Origin: Pontibacillus marinus BH030004 = DSM 16465
GTDB taxonomy: Bacteria; Bacillota; Bacilli; Bacillales; BH030062
Direction: 5' to 3'
Assembly: GCF_000425225.1 (NCBI RefSeq)
Contig: NZ_AULJ01000049.1
Coordinates: 1 to 39,973, forward strand
Length of the DNA: 39,973 nucleotides
Of the stretch, positions 27,601-34,663 are shown one piece after another. Numbering within the stretch: the first letter of the stretch is position 1; the number at the start of each line of letters is the position of its first letter. The translations under genes and the position numbers were made by a program. The notes under the pieces were generated by a model. That model searched no databases. It was not told the origin of the DNA and was given only the letters and a program-made list of their open reading frames with translations.

Positions 27601-28178
27601 CACAGCAACATGGGTTTATCGATTCTGTTGGTTTCGATATGTACTCTCAAATGCTTAAAGATGCCATAGAGGCAAAACAAGAGGGGAAAACCTATGAGGA
27701 AACCAAACCATTTGAGCCAGAGCTAACACTGAATATCGATGCCTATATTCCAGATGGCTACATTGATGATGAGAAACAAAAGATTGATATGTACAAACGA
27801 TTCCAAGCGGTAGATTCTCAAGAAGATATTCACGACTTACGTGAAGAACTTATTGATCGCTTTGGAGATTATCCTGAAGAAGTTGAAAACTTATTCCAGG
27901 TGTCGGTTTTAAAATTATATGCGAAACGTGAACGTATTGAATCCATTACGGAGAAAAATAAAAAAGTTGAGCTTATAATGGAAGAGGAAGCTAGTCAACA
28001 AATTGATGGAGCAAAGTTGTTTGAATTAGCGAATCAGTACGGAAGAATGATTCAGTTAGGTACAGAAGGAAAACAACTTAAGGTCACATTCCAATTCCAA
28101 CGAGACATGTATCCAAGACGATACAAAGTGATGGAAGAAGTCCTCCAATCTTTAAAAGATGTAAAGCATGATGAATAA
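24651..28178 (+). CDS. mfd: Transcription-repair coupling factor
   Basis: A 1175-residue DNA translocase that removes RNA polymerase stalled at lesions and recruits UvrA. The N-terminal UvrB-like module (about 1-350) is followed by the CarD-like RNAP-interaction domain around 499-560 (VGDYVVHANHGIGKYIGIE). The RecG-like motor has Walker A GDVGYGKT (Lys657) and DEEQ (752-755), and the TRG motif follows LRGRVGRSNRVAYAYF. The C-terminal TRCF domain regulates activity. GGGGGA lies about 8 nt before the ATG. Mfd also affects carbon catabolite repression and stationary-phase mutagenesis in B. subtilis. It ends with a strong terminator. Confidence 0.98.
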   Translation: MQGLKDFLKKQDDVHSIISGFSSGMQEQFAAGLSGSARSVLVSLLEESTKRPILLVTHQLMQAQQLYEDLLGISDAEHVHLYPVNELIASEIAVASPELRSERIDALNHWAQEKSGILIAPVAALKRILPPPSYWEQYQLNFKVGEAIDLDAYLKGLINVGYERADMVSSPGEFSLRGGILDIYPLTQPNPLRIELFDDEVDSIRYFDSESQRSLEKLDQVTIGPASELLLTDEDLTRGAHRLEEALAKTLQKMQSSELKEKVTETIEHDISRLNNHERFEEMYKYISLYYENSASLLDYIPENGIVVLDEMSRIQETANRLDEEEADWYSSLLESGQMVRDISISYNWPDVWHAIKQPRLYMSVFLRHIPNTQPQNIVNFSCRAMQQFHGQMNLLQNEMDRWKKSGYSVIIVAPNHERAQKIQNVLEDYDMEAVVSEHEPSLPVTTPTIVTEQMTSGFELPMHKIAVLTESELFKKQTTRPKRKKKISNAERIKSYQELKVGDYVVHANHGIGKYIGIETLELNGIHKDYMLVKYSGDDKLYVPIDQIDQVQKFVGSEGKEPKLYKLGGSEWKKVKSRVQSSVEDIADDLIQLYAEREATKGYAFGEDTEMQKDFEAAFPYQETEDQIRCIQEIKTDMEKIRPMDRLLCGDVGYGKTEVAIRAAFKAIADGKQVAILVPTTILAQQHYETVRERFQDFPINIGLLSRFRTQKQQKETKEGLKSGIVDIVIGTHRLLSKDIQVKDLGLLIVDEEQRFGVKHKEKIKQMKTNVDVLTLTATPIPRTLHMSMLGVRDLSVIETPPENRFPIQTYVLEYNPVFMREAIEREMARGGQVFFLFNRVENIERMAEEISALVEDARVTFAHGQMNETELENVMFSFLEGESDVLVSTTIIETGVDIPNVNTLIVYDADRMGLSQLYQLRGRVGRSNRVAYAYFTYQKDKVLTEVAEKRLQAIKEFTELGSGFKIAMRDLSIRGAGNLLGAQQHGFIDSVGFDMYSQMLKDAIEAKQEGKTYEETKPFEPELTLNIDAYIPDGYIDDEKQKIDMYKRFQAVDSQEDIHDLREELIDRFGDYPEEVENLFQVSVLKLYAKRERIESITEKNKKVELIMEEEASQQIDGAKLFELANQYGRMIQLGTEGKQLKVTFQFQRDMYPRRYKVMEEVLQSLKDVKHDE

Positions 28179-28192
28179 AAATACTAACTTAC

Positions 28193-28223
28193 AAAACCCG
28201 CCATTTAAATGGTGGGTTTTCTT
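28193..28223 (+). terminator. Intrinsic terminator after mfd
   Basis: AAAACCCGCCATTT / AAATGGTGGGTTTT, a 14-bp stem with one G-T pair and essentially no loop beyond the AT centre, then T-rich DNA. Confidence 0.88.
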
Positions 28224-28260
28224 ATTATTAAATACAACTAAATATTAAGAGCATACTAAT

Positions 28261-28815
28261 GGTAGGTATTCAGTTATATGGCAGGATTGTTGAAGACTTG
28301 AAACTGAGAGGAGTCCGTTACTGATGAGTAATTTGTTCCGGTCAGTGAAACGGCAAGCCTGTTGTGGAAGAAAAGCCGAGCCTCCTCGTGCCTGCGGGGT
28401 CTCGTCTTCCCTTTGTTACCACGACAGTTTGCCGTTTCCTTCCCTCCACGCGATTATGAAGATTAACGGACCATAATTTGGACTTTCCCATCTCATATGG
28501 ATTAGAATTCTTATTCATAGAATTTGCTCCGACCCTCGTCATGATAGGATTATACTACCTGGAATCAGAACATCCTCTCCAGAACTACGGCGGTTGCGTT
28601 AGTCACCATTCGGCTAAGGTGGGCTGTGGAATGGGTTGACTCCAGCGGAAGAACGGAGTGACGAGACCCCGCAGGGAGCTTGCGAACGAGGAGGCTCGGC
28701 GCTTCGTCCGCAGGAAACCAACCCCCCCCACAGCCCGCCGCTCTCCACTAAAGTAACGGAACCATACGCACTTTATCTCGAATCCAAGTCTTCCACATAA
28801 GGGGGCTTTAATGAA
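28261..28815. repeat. Composite palindromic repeat element, copy 2
   Basis: Two palindromes joined by ~120 bp. The first has outer arms GTCCGTTA (28313-28320) / TAACGGAC (28464-28471) and inner arms GAAACGGCAA... (28347-28367) / ...TTGCCGTTTC (28429-28448). The second has outer arms near 28592-28600 / 28755-28763 and inner arms 28618-28638 / 28719-28739 (about 18 of 21 matching). Outward tails contain TTGAAGACTTG on the left and the related inverse CCAAGTCTTCCACA on the right. The first palindrome is the class seen at 11531 and the second the class seen at 11231, so the order is reversed relative to copy 1. No gene is supported between 28179 and 29047. Confidence 0.82.
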
Positions 28816-28929
28816 ATAAATAGCACATTAAAAGATAAAAAAAGATCAATAATTTCACTGATATTTTTATACAAATATAATACAAATCATGTACGATTTG
28901 GATTTTAACAAGAAAAATCAAGGAATCAT

Positions 28930-28958
28930 GTATAGTTCTGGCGTGGTGAAAAATACTA
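28930..28958 (+). promoter_or_regulatory. Candidate sigma-G promoter of spoVT
   Basis: GTATA (28930-28934), a 17-nt spacer and AATACTA (28952-28958) match sigma-G (GHATR, 17-18, CATnHTA) except for one base. An inverted repeat GGAATCA (28922) / TGATTCC (28973) surrounds it. Confidence 0.6.
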
Positions 28959-29047
28959 TACCCATCAACTGGTGATTCCTACTTAAAAAAGGAAGTCAAA
29001 ACATATCACCATATGCAAAATCATCAAAGGAAAGTGAGGCTTCATAC

Positions 29048-29584
29048 ATGAAAGCAACAGGAATCGTACGACGTATTGATGATTTAGGACGGGTAGTAAT
29101 CCCGAAAGAAATTCGCAGAACACTGCGTATCCGTGAGGGAGATCCGCTTGAAATTTTTGTGGATCGAGAAGGAGAAGTTATTCTCAAAAAATATTCACCG
29201 ATTAGTGAGTTAGGGGATTTTGCTAAGGAATATGCAGACGCGTTATTTGATTCCCTAGGTCATACTGTTCTTATTTGTGATCGTGATGAATTTATAGCTG
29301 TTTCCGGAGCATCCAAGAAAGATTACTTAAACAAGAGCATTGGGCCCAAAGTGGAACAAGCTATTCAAGATCGCACGGTTATAACAGAATCGAATGAATC
29401 AACGATTGAAATAGCAGATGGTAATGAAGAAAAAGTATCATCCTATATCGTTGGTCCAATCATTGCAAATGGTGATCCAATCGGATGCGTTATGATTATG
29501 TCTAAAGAAGGCGAATCCATAGGTGCCGTTGAGCAAAAAGCAGTAGAAACTGCAGCAAGTTTCTTAGCCCGTCAAATGGAATAA
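29048..29584 (+). CDS. spoVT: Forespore transcription regulator SpoVT
   Basis: A 178-residue AbrB-family regulator that tunes sigma-G-dependent gene expression and spore germination properties. The N-terminal swapped-hairpin DNA-binding domain (1-53, MKATGIVRRIDDLGRVVIPK) is a paralogue of AbrB at 8287-8574. The C-terminal GAF domain (about 56-178) has LGHTVLICDRDEFIAVSG. The length equals the B. subtilis protein. A sigma-G-like promoter lies about 90 nt upstream, and a terminator follows. Confidence 0.97.
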   Translation: MKATGIVRRIDDLGRVVIPKEIRRTLRIREGDPLEIFVDREGEVILKKYSPISELGDFAKEYADALFDSLGHTVLICDRDEFIAVSGASKKDYLNKSIGPKVEQAIQDRTVITESNESTIEIADGNEEKVSSYIVGPIIANGDPIGCVMIMSKEGESIGAVEQKAVETAASFLARQME

Positions 29585-29593
29585 TTCATCAGA

Positions 29594-29621
29594 GAGGAGC
29601 CTAAAACCAGGCTCCTTTTTA
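29594..29621 (+). terminator. Intrinsic terminator after spoVT
   Basis: AGGAGCCT / AGGCTCCT, an 8-bp perfect stem with a 6-nt loop, then TTTT. Confidence 0.9.
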
Positions 29622-29667
29622 TTGTTAAGGGGTTATACATTCATACTCTTAATCAACCTAGCCTCTG

Positions 29668-29676
29668 TGCTATAAT
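29668..29676 (+). promoter_or_regulatory. Extended -10 promoter for yabM-yabN-rqcP
   Basis: TGC followed by TATAAT (29671-29676) is a perfect extended -10. The -35 (CTTAAT) is poor. Confidence 0.6.
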
Positions 29677-29711
29677 GAAGGGTAATGGAAAAGTATAGAA
29701 GGGATACCTTT

Positions 29712-31304
29712 ATGGCAAAACAAATGAATAAGAAACAACTATTTCAAGGAGCATTTTTATTAACACTAGCTGGGATTTTGAGCAAGGTCCTGAGCGTGGG
29801 TTATCGTATTCCCTTACAAAACATTGCCGGCGATGTCGGTTTTTATATTTATCAGCAAGTTTATCCTATTTTAGGAATGGCGTGGATGATATCTCTATAT
29901 GGATTTCCGGTTGCTATATCCTCGTTTGTATCAGAATGGGAAGGAGAAGGACGTGCATTAACGTTACGCAACTTCTTTATACCTGCGTTTACAATTCTGT
30001 TCAGTATAAGTGTACTGTTATTTGGCTTATTTTACTTCGGTGCATCTACGATTGCTGTATGGATGGGGGATCCTCAGCTTGAGTTACCACTTAAAATAAC
30101 ATCGATTGTTTTTTTATTTCTTCCTTTCACATCATTGCTTAGAGGAACATTTCAAGGATTACATAATATGAAACCTACAGCCATGTCACAAATTGCTGAG
30201 CAGTTTACTCGTGTACTCGTTATTATCCTCGCTACATATTTTTTCGTGAAAGCAGGAGTAGGTTTATATGTGGTAGGAGCTGGAGCGGCTTTTGGATCTG
30301 TTGTAGGAGCTGTTGCCTCAGTGTTGTTGTTAGGTGGGATGATGTTAAAAAAATCTCCAATTCTAAGACAACCTGCACAAGGTAAAATCCCATATAAAAA
30401 GTTAATTCGAACCATCTTGGTAGTTGGGTTATTCTTTTGTGTGAACTACATGATGCTTTTATTTCTTCAATTAGCTGATGCTTTAACCTTGGTTCCGAAT
30501 CTTCAACAGGCAGGAAGTTCACTCCAAGAGGCAAAAATAGCAAAAGGAGTATTTGATAGAGGTTATCCGCTCATTCAAATAGGAACAGTTGTTGGATCAT
30601 CCATAGCACTTGCCTTAATACCGGCTATTACCAGGCAACGTTTAGAAAAGCGTAAAGAAGAGACTTATTCAGATGCAAGAAGTGCGGTGAAATTCTCGTT
30701 TTTATTTTCGCTAGCTGCAACAGTTGGACTTTTAATGGTGATGCCCTATGTAAACGTGTCTTTTTTCAGAACGACTGATGGAACGGATGCGCTACGAATT
30801 CTTTCTCTTGTTACCTTATTTGGTTCATTATCTTTAACCTATTCATCCTTGCTTCAAGGATTCGCTATTGTAGGACGACCAGCTTTAGCAGTTATTCTGG
30901 CATTCTTTATAAAAATTGGAGCAAATGAAATATTGGTTCCTACGTATGGAATTCAAGGAAGTGCCATAGCCTCGGTACTTGCAGTTCTATTCATTTGCTT
31001 ATTTAACTACATAAGTTTAAAAAGACACTTTACACTTCGATTAAAGTATCATATTCCATGGAAACAAGCCGTACTTGCAATAGGAACCATGCTTCTGGTG
31101 GTTTGGGGAGCAAGCTTTTTATATAAAACGCTTATACCCTTAACAGATCGATTTGCTTATGTGGGAGTTACCCTTTTCACAGTATCTCTCGGTGTTCTAA
31201 CGTATTTTTTAGTATTACTAAAAACAGGAGCATTTACAAAAGAAGAATTAAGTCAATTTCCATTTAGTGAGTCAATCATAAGTAAACTGGAGGAAACAAA
31301 ATGA
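29712..31304 (+). CDS. yabM: SpoVB/MurJ-like polysaccharide exporter family protein YabM
   Basis: A 530-residue polytopic membrane protein of the MATE/MOP flippase superfamily (polysaccharide biosynthesis branch that includes SpoVB). It starts KKQLFQGAFLLTLAGILSKVLSVGYRIPLQN and has about 14 hydrophobic segments. Relatives move lipid-linked glycans across the membrane; the substrate of YabM is not known. ATG 29712 is chosen because AAGGGA (29698-29703) is 8 nt upstream and the N-terminus then matches the family; the ATG at 29685 has AAGGG only 2 nt away. The 3' end overlaps yabN by 4 nt. Confidence 0.9.
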   Translation: MAKQMNKKQLFQGAFLLTLAGILSKVLSVGYRIPLQNIAGDVGFYIYQQVYPILGMAWMISLYGFPVAISSFVSEWEGEGRALTLRNFFIPAFTILFSISVLLFGLFYFGASTIAVWMGDPQLELPLKITSIVFLFLPFTSLLRGTFQGLHNMKPTAMSQIAEQFTRVLVIILATYFFVKAGVGLYVVGAGAAFGSVVGAVASVLLLGGMMLKKSPILRQPAQGKIPYKKLIRTILVVGLFFCVNYMMLLFLQLADALTLVPNLQQAGSSLQEAKIAKGVFDRGYPLIQIGTVVGSSIALALIPAITRQRLEKRKEETYSDARSAVKFSFLFSLAATVGLLMVMPYVNVSFFRTTDGTDALRILSLVTLFGSLSLTYSSLLQGFAIVGRPALAVILAFFIKIGANEILVPTYGIQGSAIASVLAVLFICLFNYISLKRHFTLRLKYHIPWKQAVLAIGTMLLVVWGASFLYKTLIPLTDRFAYVGVTLFTVSLGVLTYFLVLLKTGAFTKEELSQFPFSESIISKLEETK

Positions 31305-32767
31305 ACAAACAAATTACCATAATAGGACTTGGAGCAGCAGATATCGACCAGCTTCCCTTAGGTGTGTATCGAATATTAACCAAGCATGAAGGAACCGTTT
31401 ATACACGAACAGTAGATCATCCTGTTATCGAGACGCTACAAGAAGAAGGTCTTAAGTTTGAAGCTTTTGATTCTACTTATGAGTCCTATGATCATTTTGA
31501 AGATGTATATGAAGCAATTGTTGATCGTTTGTTGGAACTGGCAACTCATGAAGCGGTTCTTTACACCGTTCCAGGTCATCCAATGCTAGCAGAACGTACG
31601 ATACAACTCTTGTTACAAAAGCAAGCACAAGGTGAAGTCACACTGAACATTCAAGGTGGTCAAAGTTATTTAGATGCTCTTTTCACATCTTTAAAAATTG
31701 ATCCTATTGAAGGGTTTCAATTTGTTGATGCCACATCTTTTACTAGAAATATGATTGAACATCGTCAGCATACAGTGTTTTGTCAGGTGTATGATGAGAT
31801 GATTGCTTCCCACGTAAAAGTAGAGCTCATGGAAGATCTCCCTCATGACTTTACGGTGTACATTGCTGATGCTGCTGGAAGTTCTCAAGAAACAATTAAG
31901 GAAGTTCCTTTGTATAAATTAGATCGAAGCGTAGAACTAAGTAATTTAACAAGTGTTTATATCCCACCTGTATCAGAGGAGAAGTTGAATCACAAGTTCT
32001 TCCGTTTGCGAGATGTTATCGCAACGTTACGTGGTCCTGAAGGGTGTCCTTGGGATCGTAAACAAACGAATGAATCTTTACGTCCTTATTTAATTGAAGA
32101 AGCCTATGAATTATTACAAGCTATCGAAGATGAAGATGATGAGGGTATGATTGAAGAGTTAGGTGACGTTCTTTTACAGGTCATGCTTCATAGTCAAATT
32201 GGAGAAGATGAAGGATTTTTCACCATCGATGACGTAATTGTTACATTAACGGATAAAATGATTCGACGCCACCCTCATGTATTTGGTGATCATCAATTAG
32301 ATACGGCAGAAGAGGTTGTTGGGACATGGGATGAAATCAAGCAGGAAGAAAAAGGTGATACTCGAAAATCTGCTTTAGATGGTGTCGTCAAAGCTTTACC
32401 TGGGTTATTACGTGCACAAGAATTGCAAAAGAAAGCCAAAAAAGTAGGTTTTGACTGGGATGATCCTGCACCAATGTGGGAGAAGGTACAGGAAGAAATT
32501 GAGGAATTTAAAACGTCCTTAACAACAGAAACAGAAGATGAGCAGGAGCTTGAACTTGGAGATGTATTATTTGCACTAGTGAATGTTGCTCGTTACTATA
32601 AGGTTAATCCTGAATTGGCTATTCAACGAACCAATGATAAGTTTGAACGTCGTTTTAGAGAAATGGAAGAAAGAATTTCAGTTGAGAACATTGATATGAA
32701 GAGTCTGTCACTAGAGCAGCTGGATCAATACTGGGAAAAAGCAAAACAAAAAGAAAAAGGTGAATAA
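31301..32767 (+). CDS. yabN: YabN: tetrapyrrole-methylase-like and MazG nucleotide pyrophosphohydrolase fusion
   Basis: A 488-residue two-part protein. Residues 1 to ~225 form a SAM-dependent tetrapyrrole methylase-like domain (ITIIGLGAADIDQLPLGVYR, YTVPGHPMLAERT). Residues ~230 to 488 form MazG, with the Mg-binding helix pattern EEAYELLQAIEDEDDEGMIEELGDVLLQ and a second shorter copy near EEIEEFK...ELELGDVLFALVN. MazG hydrolyses NTPs to NMP and PPi and is thought to clean the nucleotide pool. The substrate of the methylase part is unknown. Coupled to yabM by an ATGA overlap, with GGAGGA upstream. Confidence 0.95.
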   Translation: MNKQITIIGLGAADIDQLPLGVYRILTKHEGTVYTRTVDHPVIETLQEEGLKFEAFDSTYESYDHFEDVYEAIVDRLLELATHEAVLYTVPGHPMLAERTIQLLLQKQAQGEVTLNIQGGQSYLDALFTSLKIDPIEGFQFVDATSFTRNMIEHRQHTVFCQVYDEMIASHVKVELMEDLPHDFTVYIADAAGSSQETIKEVPLYKLDRSVELSNLTSVYIPPVSEEKLNHKFFRLRDVIATLRGPEGCPWDRKQTNESLRPYLIEEAYELLQAIEDEDDEGMIEELGDVLLQVMLHSQIGEDEGFFTIDDVIVTLTDKMIRRHPHVFGDHQLDTAEEVVGTWDEIKQEEKGDTRKSALDGVVKALPGLLRAQELQKKAKKVGFDWDDPAPMWEKVQEEIEEFKTSLTTETEDEQELELGDVLFALVNVARYYKVNPELAIQRTNDKFERRFREMEERISVENIDMKSLSLEQLDQYWEKAKQKEKGE

Positions 32768-32770
32768 AAG

Positions 32771-33025
32771 ATGAGACTAGATAAATTTTTAAAAATATCA
32801 CGACTCATTAAGCGTCGTACGCTTGCTAAAGAAGTAGCTGAGCAAGGCCGCATTCAAATTAACGGAAACCAAGCCAAAGCCTCAGCTAATGTGGCTGTAG
32901 GGGATACCCTTACGATCCGCTTTGGTCAGAAGCAACTTACAATTGAAATTACGTCATTACGTGAAACAGTAAAAAAAGATGAAGCTTCTTCGCTGTATAA
33001 AGTTATTAGCGAACAAGAAGTGTAA
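32771..33025 (+). CDS. rqcP: RqcP, S4-domain ribosome-quality-control factor
   Basis: An 84-residue protein (YabO) made of one S4 RNA-binding domain: MRLDKFLKISRLIKRRTLAKEVAEQGRIQINGNQAK. In B. subtilis RqcP binds the 50S-RqcH complex and supports alanine tailing of stalled nascent chains; it is related to Hsp15. The start is 3 nt after yabN, with AAAGGTGA upstream in the yabN end. In B. subtilis yabP follows directly; here a strong terminator and a ~3.7-kb inserted block intervene. Confidence 0.95.
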   Translation: MRLDKFLKISRLIKRRTLAKEVAEQGRIQINGNQAKASANVAVGDTLTIRFGQKQLTIEITSLRETVKKDEASSLYKVISEQEV

Positions 33026-33028
33026 GAG

Positions 33029-33056
33029 AGTCCGGGAATTTCCCGGACTTTTTTTA
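33029..33056 (+). terminator. Intrinsic terminator after rqcP
   Basis: AGTCCGGGAA / TTCCCGGACT, a 10-bp perfect stem with a 1-nt centre (loop formed by opening the inner pairs), then seven T. Confidence 0.94.
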
Positions 33057-33075
33057 ATGTTCGAATAGACAGTTT

Positions 33076-33105
33076 TTGACGAATGAGAAGTAAATGAGTT
33101 ATAAT
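33076..33105 (+). promoter_or_regulatory. Sigma-A promoter of the dioxygenase gene
   Basis: TTGACG (33076-33081), 18-nt spacer, TATAAT (33100-33105). The start point, near 33112, lies in the palindrome described next. Confidence 0.8.
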
Positions 33106-33123
33106 TACTTTGAATTCGAGATA
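33106..33123. promoter_or_regulatory. Candidate MhqR operator
   Basis: TACTTTGAATTCGAGATA is an imperfect palindrome centred on AATT. Its right half, TTCGAGATA, matches the MhqR site I remember from B. subtilis (TATCTCGAATTCGAGATA), and the left half matches 7 of 9. It begins right after the -10, an ideal repressor position. Confidence 0.65.
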
Positions 33124-33166
33124 ATTAATTGAATAACTTACAATGTAAATAAAAGGAGGATGTCCA

Positions 33167-34138
33167 ATGCAATTGTTAGGGATCCATCATATTTCTATAT
33201 TAACGGGTAGTGCTGAGAAGAATTTTGAGTTTTTTACTAAAGTGTTAGGTATGCGTCTAGTGAAGAAAAGTGTAAACCAGGATGACACGAGCTGTTACCA
33301 TCTTTTTTATGGTGATGGTAAAGGCAATCCAGGTACCGAGGTTACCTTTTTTGATATCCCTGGTCTTGGTTCTACGCATGAAGGAACATCAAGTATTACA
33401 AGTACGTCGCTACGTGTGAAAAGTACTGAATCTTTGAAGTATTGGGGCCAACGCTTTGAACAGTATGGTGTGAAGCATGAAGGAATTGAGCAACGTGCAA
33501 ACCGTAATACGATGGCTTTTGAAGATTTTGAAGGTACGAAATTGATTCTTGTAGCGGATGATGATGAAGAGGGTGTTGCAGCTGGTGAGCCTTGGGAAGG
33601 AACGGATGTACCTGCAGAACACGCAATTGTTGGCTTAGGGCCCGTGCTGCTAACAGTAGCTCGTCCAGAGCGTACAGAACGCGTATTAACTGAGGTGTTA
33701 GGTTTTAGACATGCAGGCTCGTATCCATCCTTACTAGGGGAAGGATACGATGATGTAGAAGTGTACGCTACTGGTGAAGGTGGTGCGGGAGCGGAAGTGC
33801 ATATTCAAAAACGCACGGATCTGCCACTTGAAAGGTTAGGACGCGGTGGCGTTCACCATGTTGCCTTCCGTATTCCAGATGAAACGGAGCATGCAAAATG
33901 GGTGGATCGTATAAAAGAAACCGGCATGATGAATTCAGGTAAAGTAGATCGCTTTTACTTTAAAGCGCTGTACTTCCGAGAGCCAAATGGAATTCTTTTT
34001 GAGCTTTCTTCAGATACACCAGGCTTTGATGTCGACGAATCGGTTGAAACTTTAGGTGAGAATCTTTCTTTACCTCCATTCTTAGAACCTAAACGTGAAG
34101 AGATTGAAGCAAAATTAAGACCGTTAACATTAGATTAG
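33167..34138 (+). CDS. Ring-cleaving dioxygenase / glyoxalase-family protein (MhqO/MhqA type)
   Basis: A 323-residue protein with two vicinal-oxygen-chelate domains. The N-terminal one (about 1-130) begins LGIHHISILTGSAEKNFEFF and the C-terminal one (about 150-275) contains VGLGPVLLTVARPERTERVL and GGVHHVAFRIPD. The His residues and an acidic residue in REPNGILFELSSD are the expected metal ligands. Related B. subtilis proteins MhqA, MhqE and MhqO are induced by catechol and quinones and are thought to open aromatic rings. The MhqR-like operator fits this role. AAAGGAGG lies 8 nt before the ATG. It is not part of the ancestral locus. Confidence 0.85.
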   Translation: MQLLGIHHISILTGSAEKNFEFFTKVLGMRLVKKSVNQDDTSCYHLFYGDGKGNPGTEVTFFDIPGLGSTHEGTSSITSTSLRVKSTESLKYWGQRFEQYGVKHEGIEQRANRNTMAFEDFEGTKLILVADDDEEGVAAGEPWEGTDVPAEHAIVGLGPVLLTVARPERTERVLTEVLGFRHAGSYPSLLGEGYDDVEVYATGEGGAGAEVHIQKRTDLPLERLGRGGVHHVAFRIPDETEHAKWVDRIKETGMMNSGKVDRFYFKALYFREPNGILFELSSDTPGFDVDESVETLGENLSLPPFLEPKREEIEAKLRPLTLD

Positions 34139-34169
34139 AATGATTGATATAGGCTGTCATTATTAATTA

Positions 34170-34208
34170 AAAAAGGCATGTACTCTGGACTGAGTCACAT
34201 GCCTTTTT
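34170..34208. terminator. Bidirectional terminator between the dioxygenase gene and brxA
   Basis: AAAAAGGCATGT pairs with ACATGCCTTTTT; inner bases ACTC / GAGT extend the stem. A and T tracts flank it, suiting both convergent genes. Confidence 0.92.
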
Positions 34209-34218
34209 CTTATTTGTA

Positions 34219-34644
34219 TTAACAGTGTTGTCCAAATGCGTTCGTTAAGTTTGCTACGATATCCTCTGGTTCATGATCTTCAATCTCTTCACGAGGAATG
34301 AAATGAACAAGTTGACCGTCTTTAAATAGAGCCATTGAAGGAGAGGAAGGTTCCTCATCAATATACTCTCTCATTTGGTTGGTTGCTTCGCGGTCCTGAC
34401 CAGCAAATACAGTTACGGTTTGATCAGGTTTCACATCTTGTTGAACCGCGTGGATAGCGGAAGGGCGTGCTAGCCCTGCAGCGCAGCCGCAGACAGAGTT
34501 AATTACAACAAGAGCAGTTCCTTCCATGGAGCTCATAAATTCATTTACTTCTTCAGGTGTTGTAAGCTCCTTAAAGCCAGCGTTTGTTAATTCGTCACGC
34601 ATGGGTTGCGTAACCTGTTTCATATATTCTTCATATGCGTTCAT
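34219..34644 (-). CDS. brxA: Bacilliredoxin BrxA (YphP family)
   Basis: A 141-residue thioredoxin-fold protein that removes bacillithiol from S-bacillithiolated proteins after oxidative stress. The CGC active site is C52-G53-C54 in INSVCGCAAGLARP. VFAGQDREAT and SPSMALFKDG are family motifs. The N-terminus AYEEYMKQ and C-terminal AFGQHC resemble B. subtilis YphP (BrxA) more than YqiW (BrxB). AAGGAGG lies 8 nt upstream. It follows the cvfC-like gene by 19 nt on the minus strand, forming an operon. Confidence 0.93.
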   Translation of the reverse strand: MNAYEEYMKQVTQPMRDELTNAGFKELTTPEEVNEFMSSMEGTALVVINSVCGCAAGLARPSAIHAVQQDVKPDQTVTVFAGQDREATNQMREYIDEEPSSPSMALFKDGQLVHFIPREEIEDHEPEDIVANLTNAFGQHC

Positions 34645-34663
34645 TGTTGTAGCCTCCTTAAGA

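Noticed and set aside
28342-28542. 66-codon open frame on the minus strand between mfd and spoVT
   Set aside because: Most of it is the repeat palindrome. The N-terminal ~30 codons are in unique sequence but have no convincing ribosome binding site.
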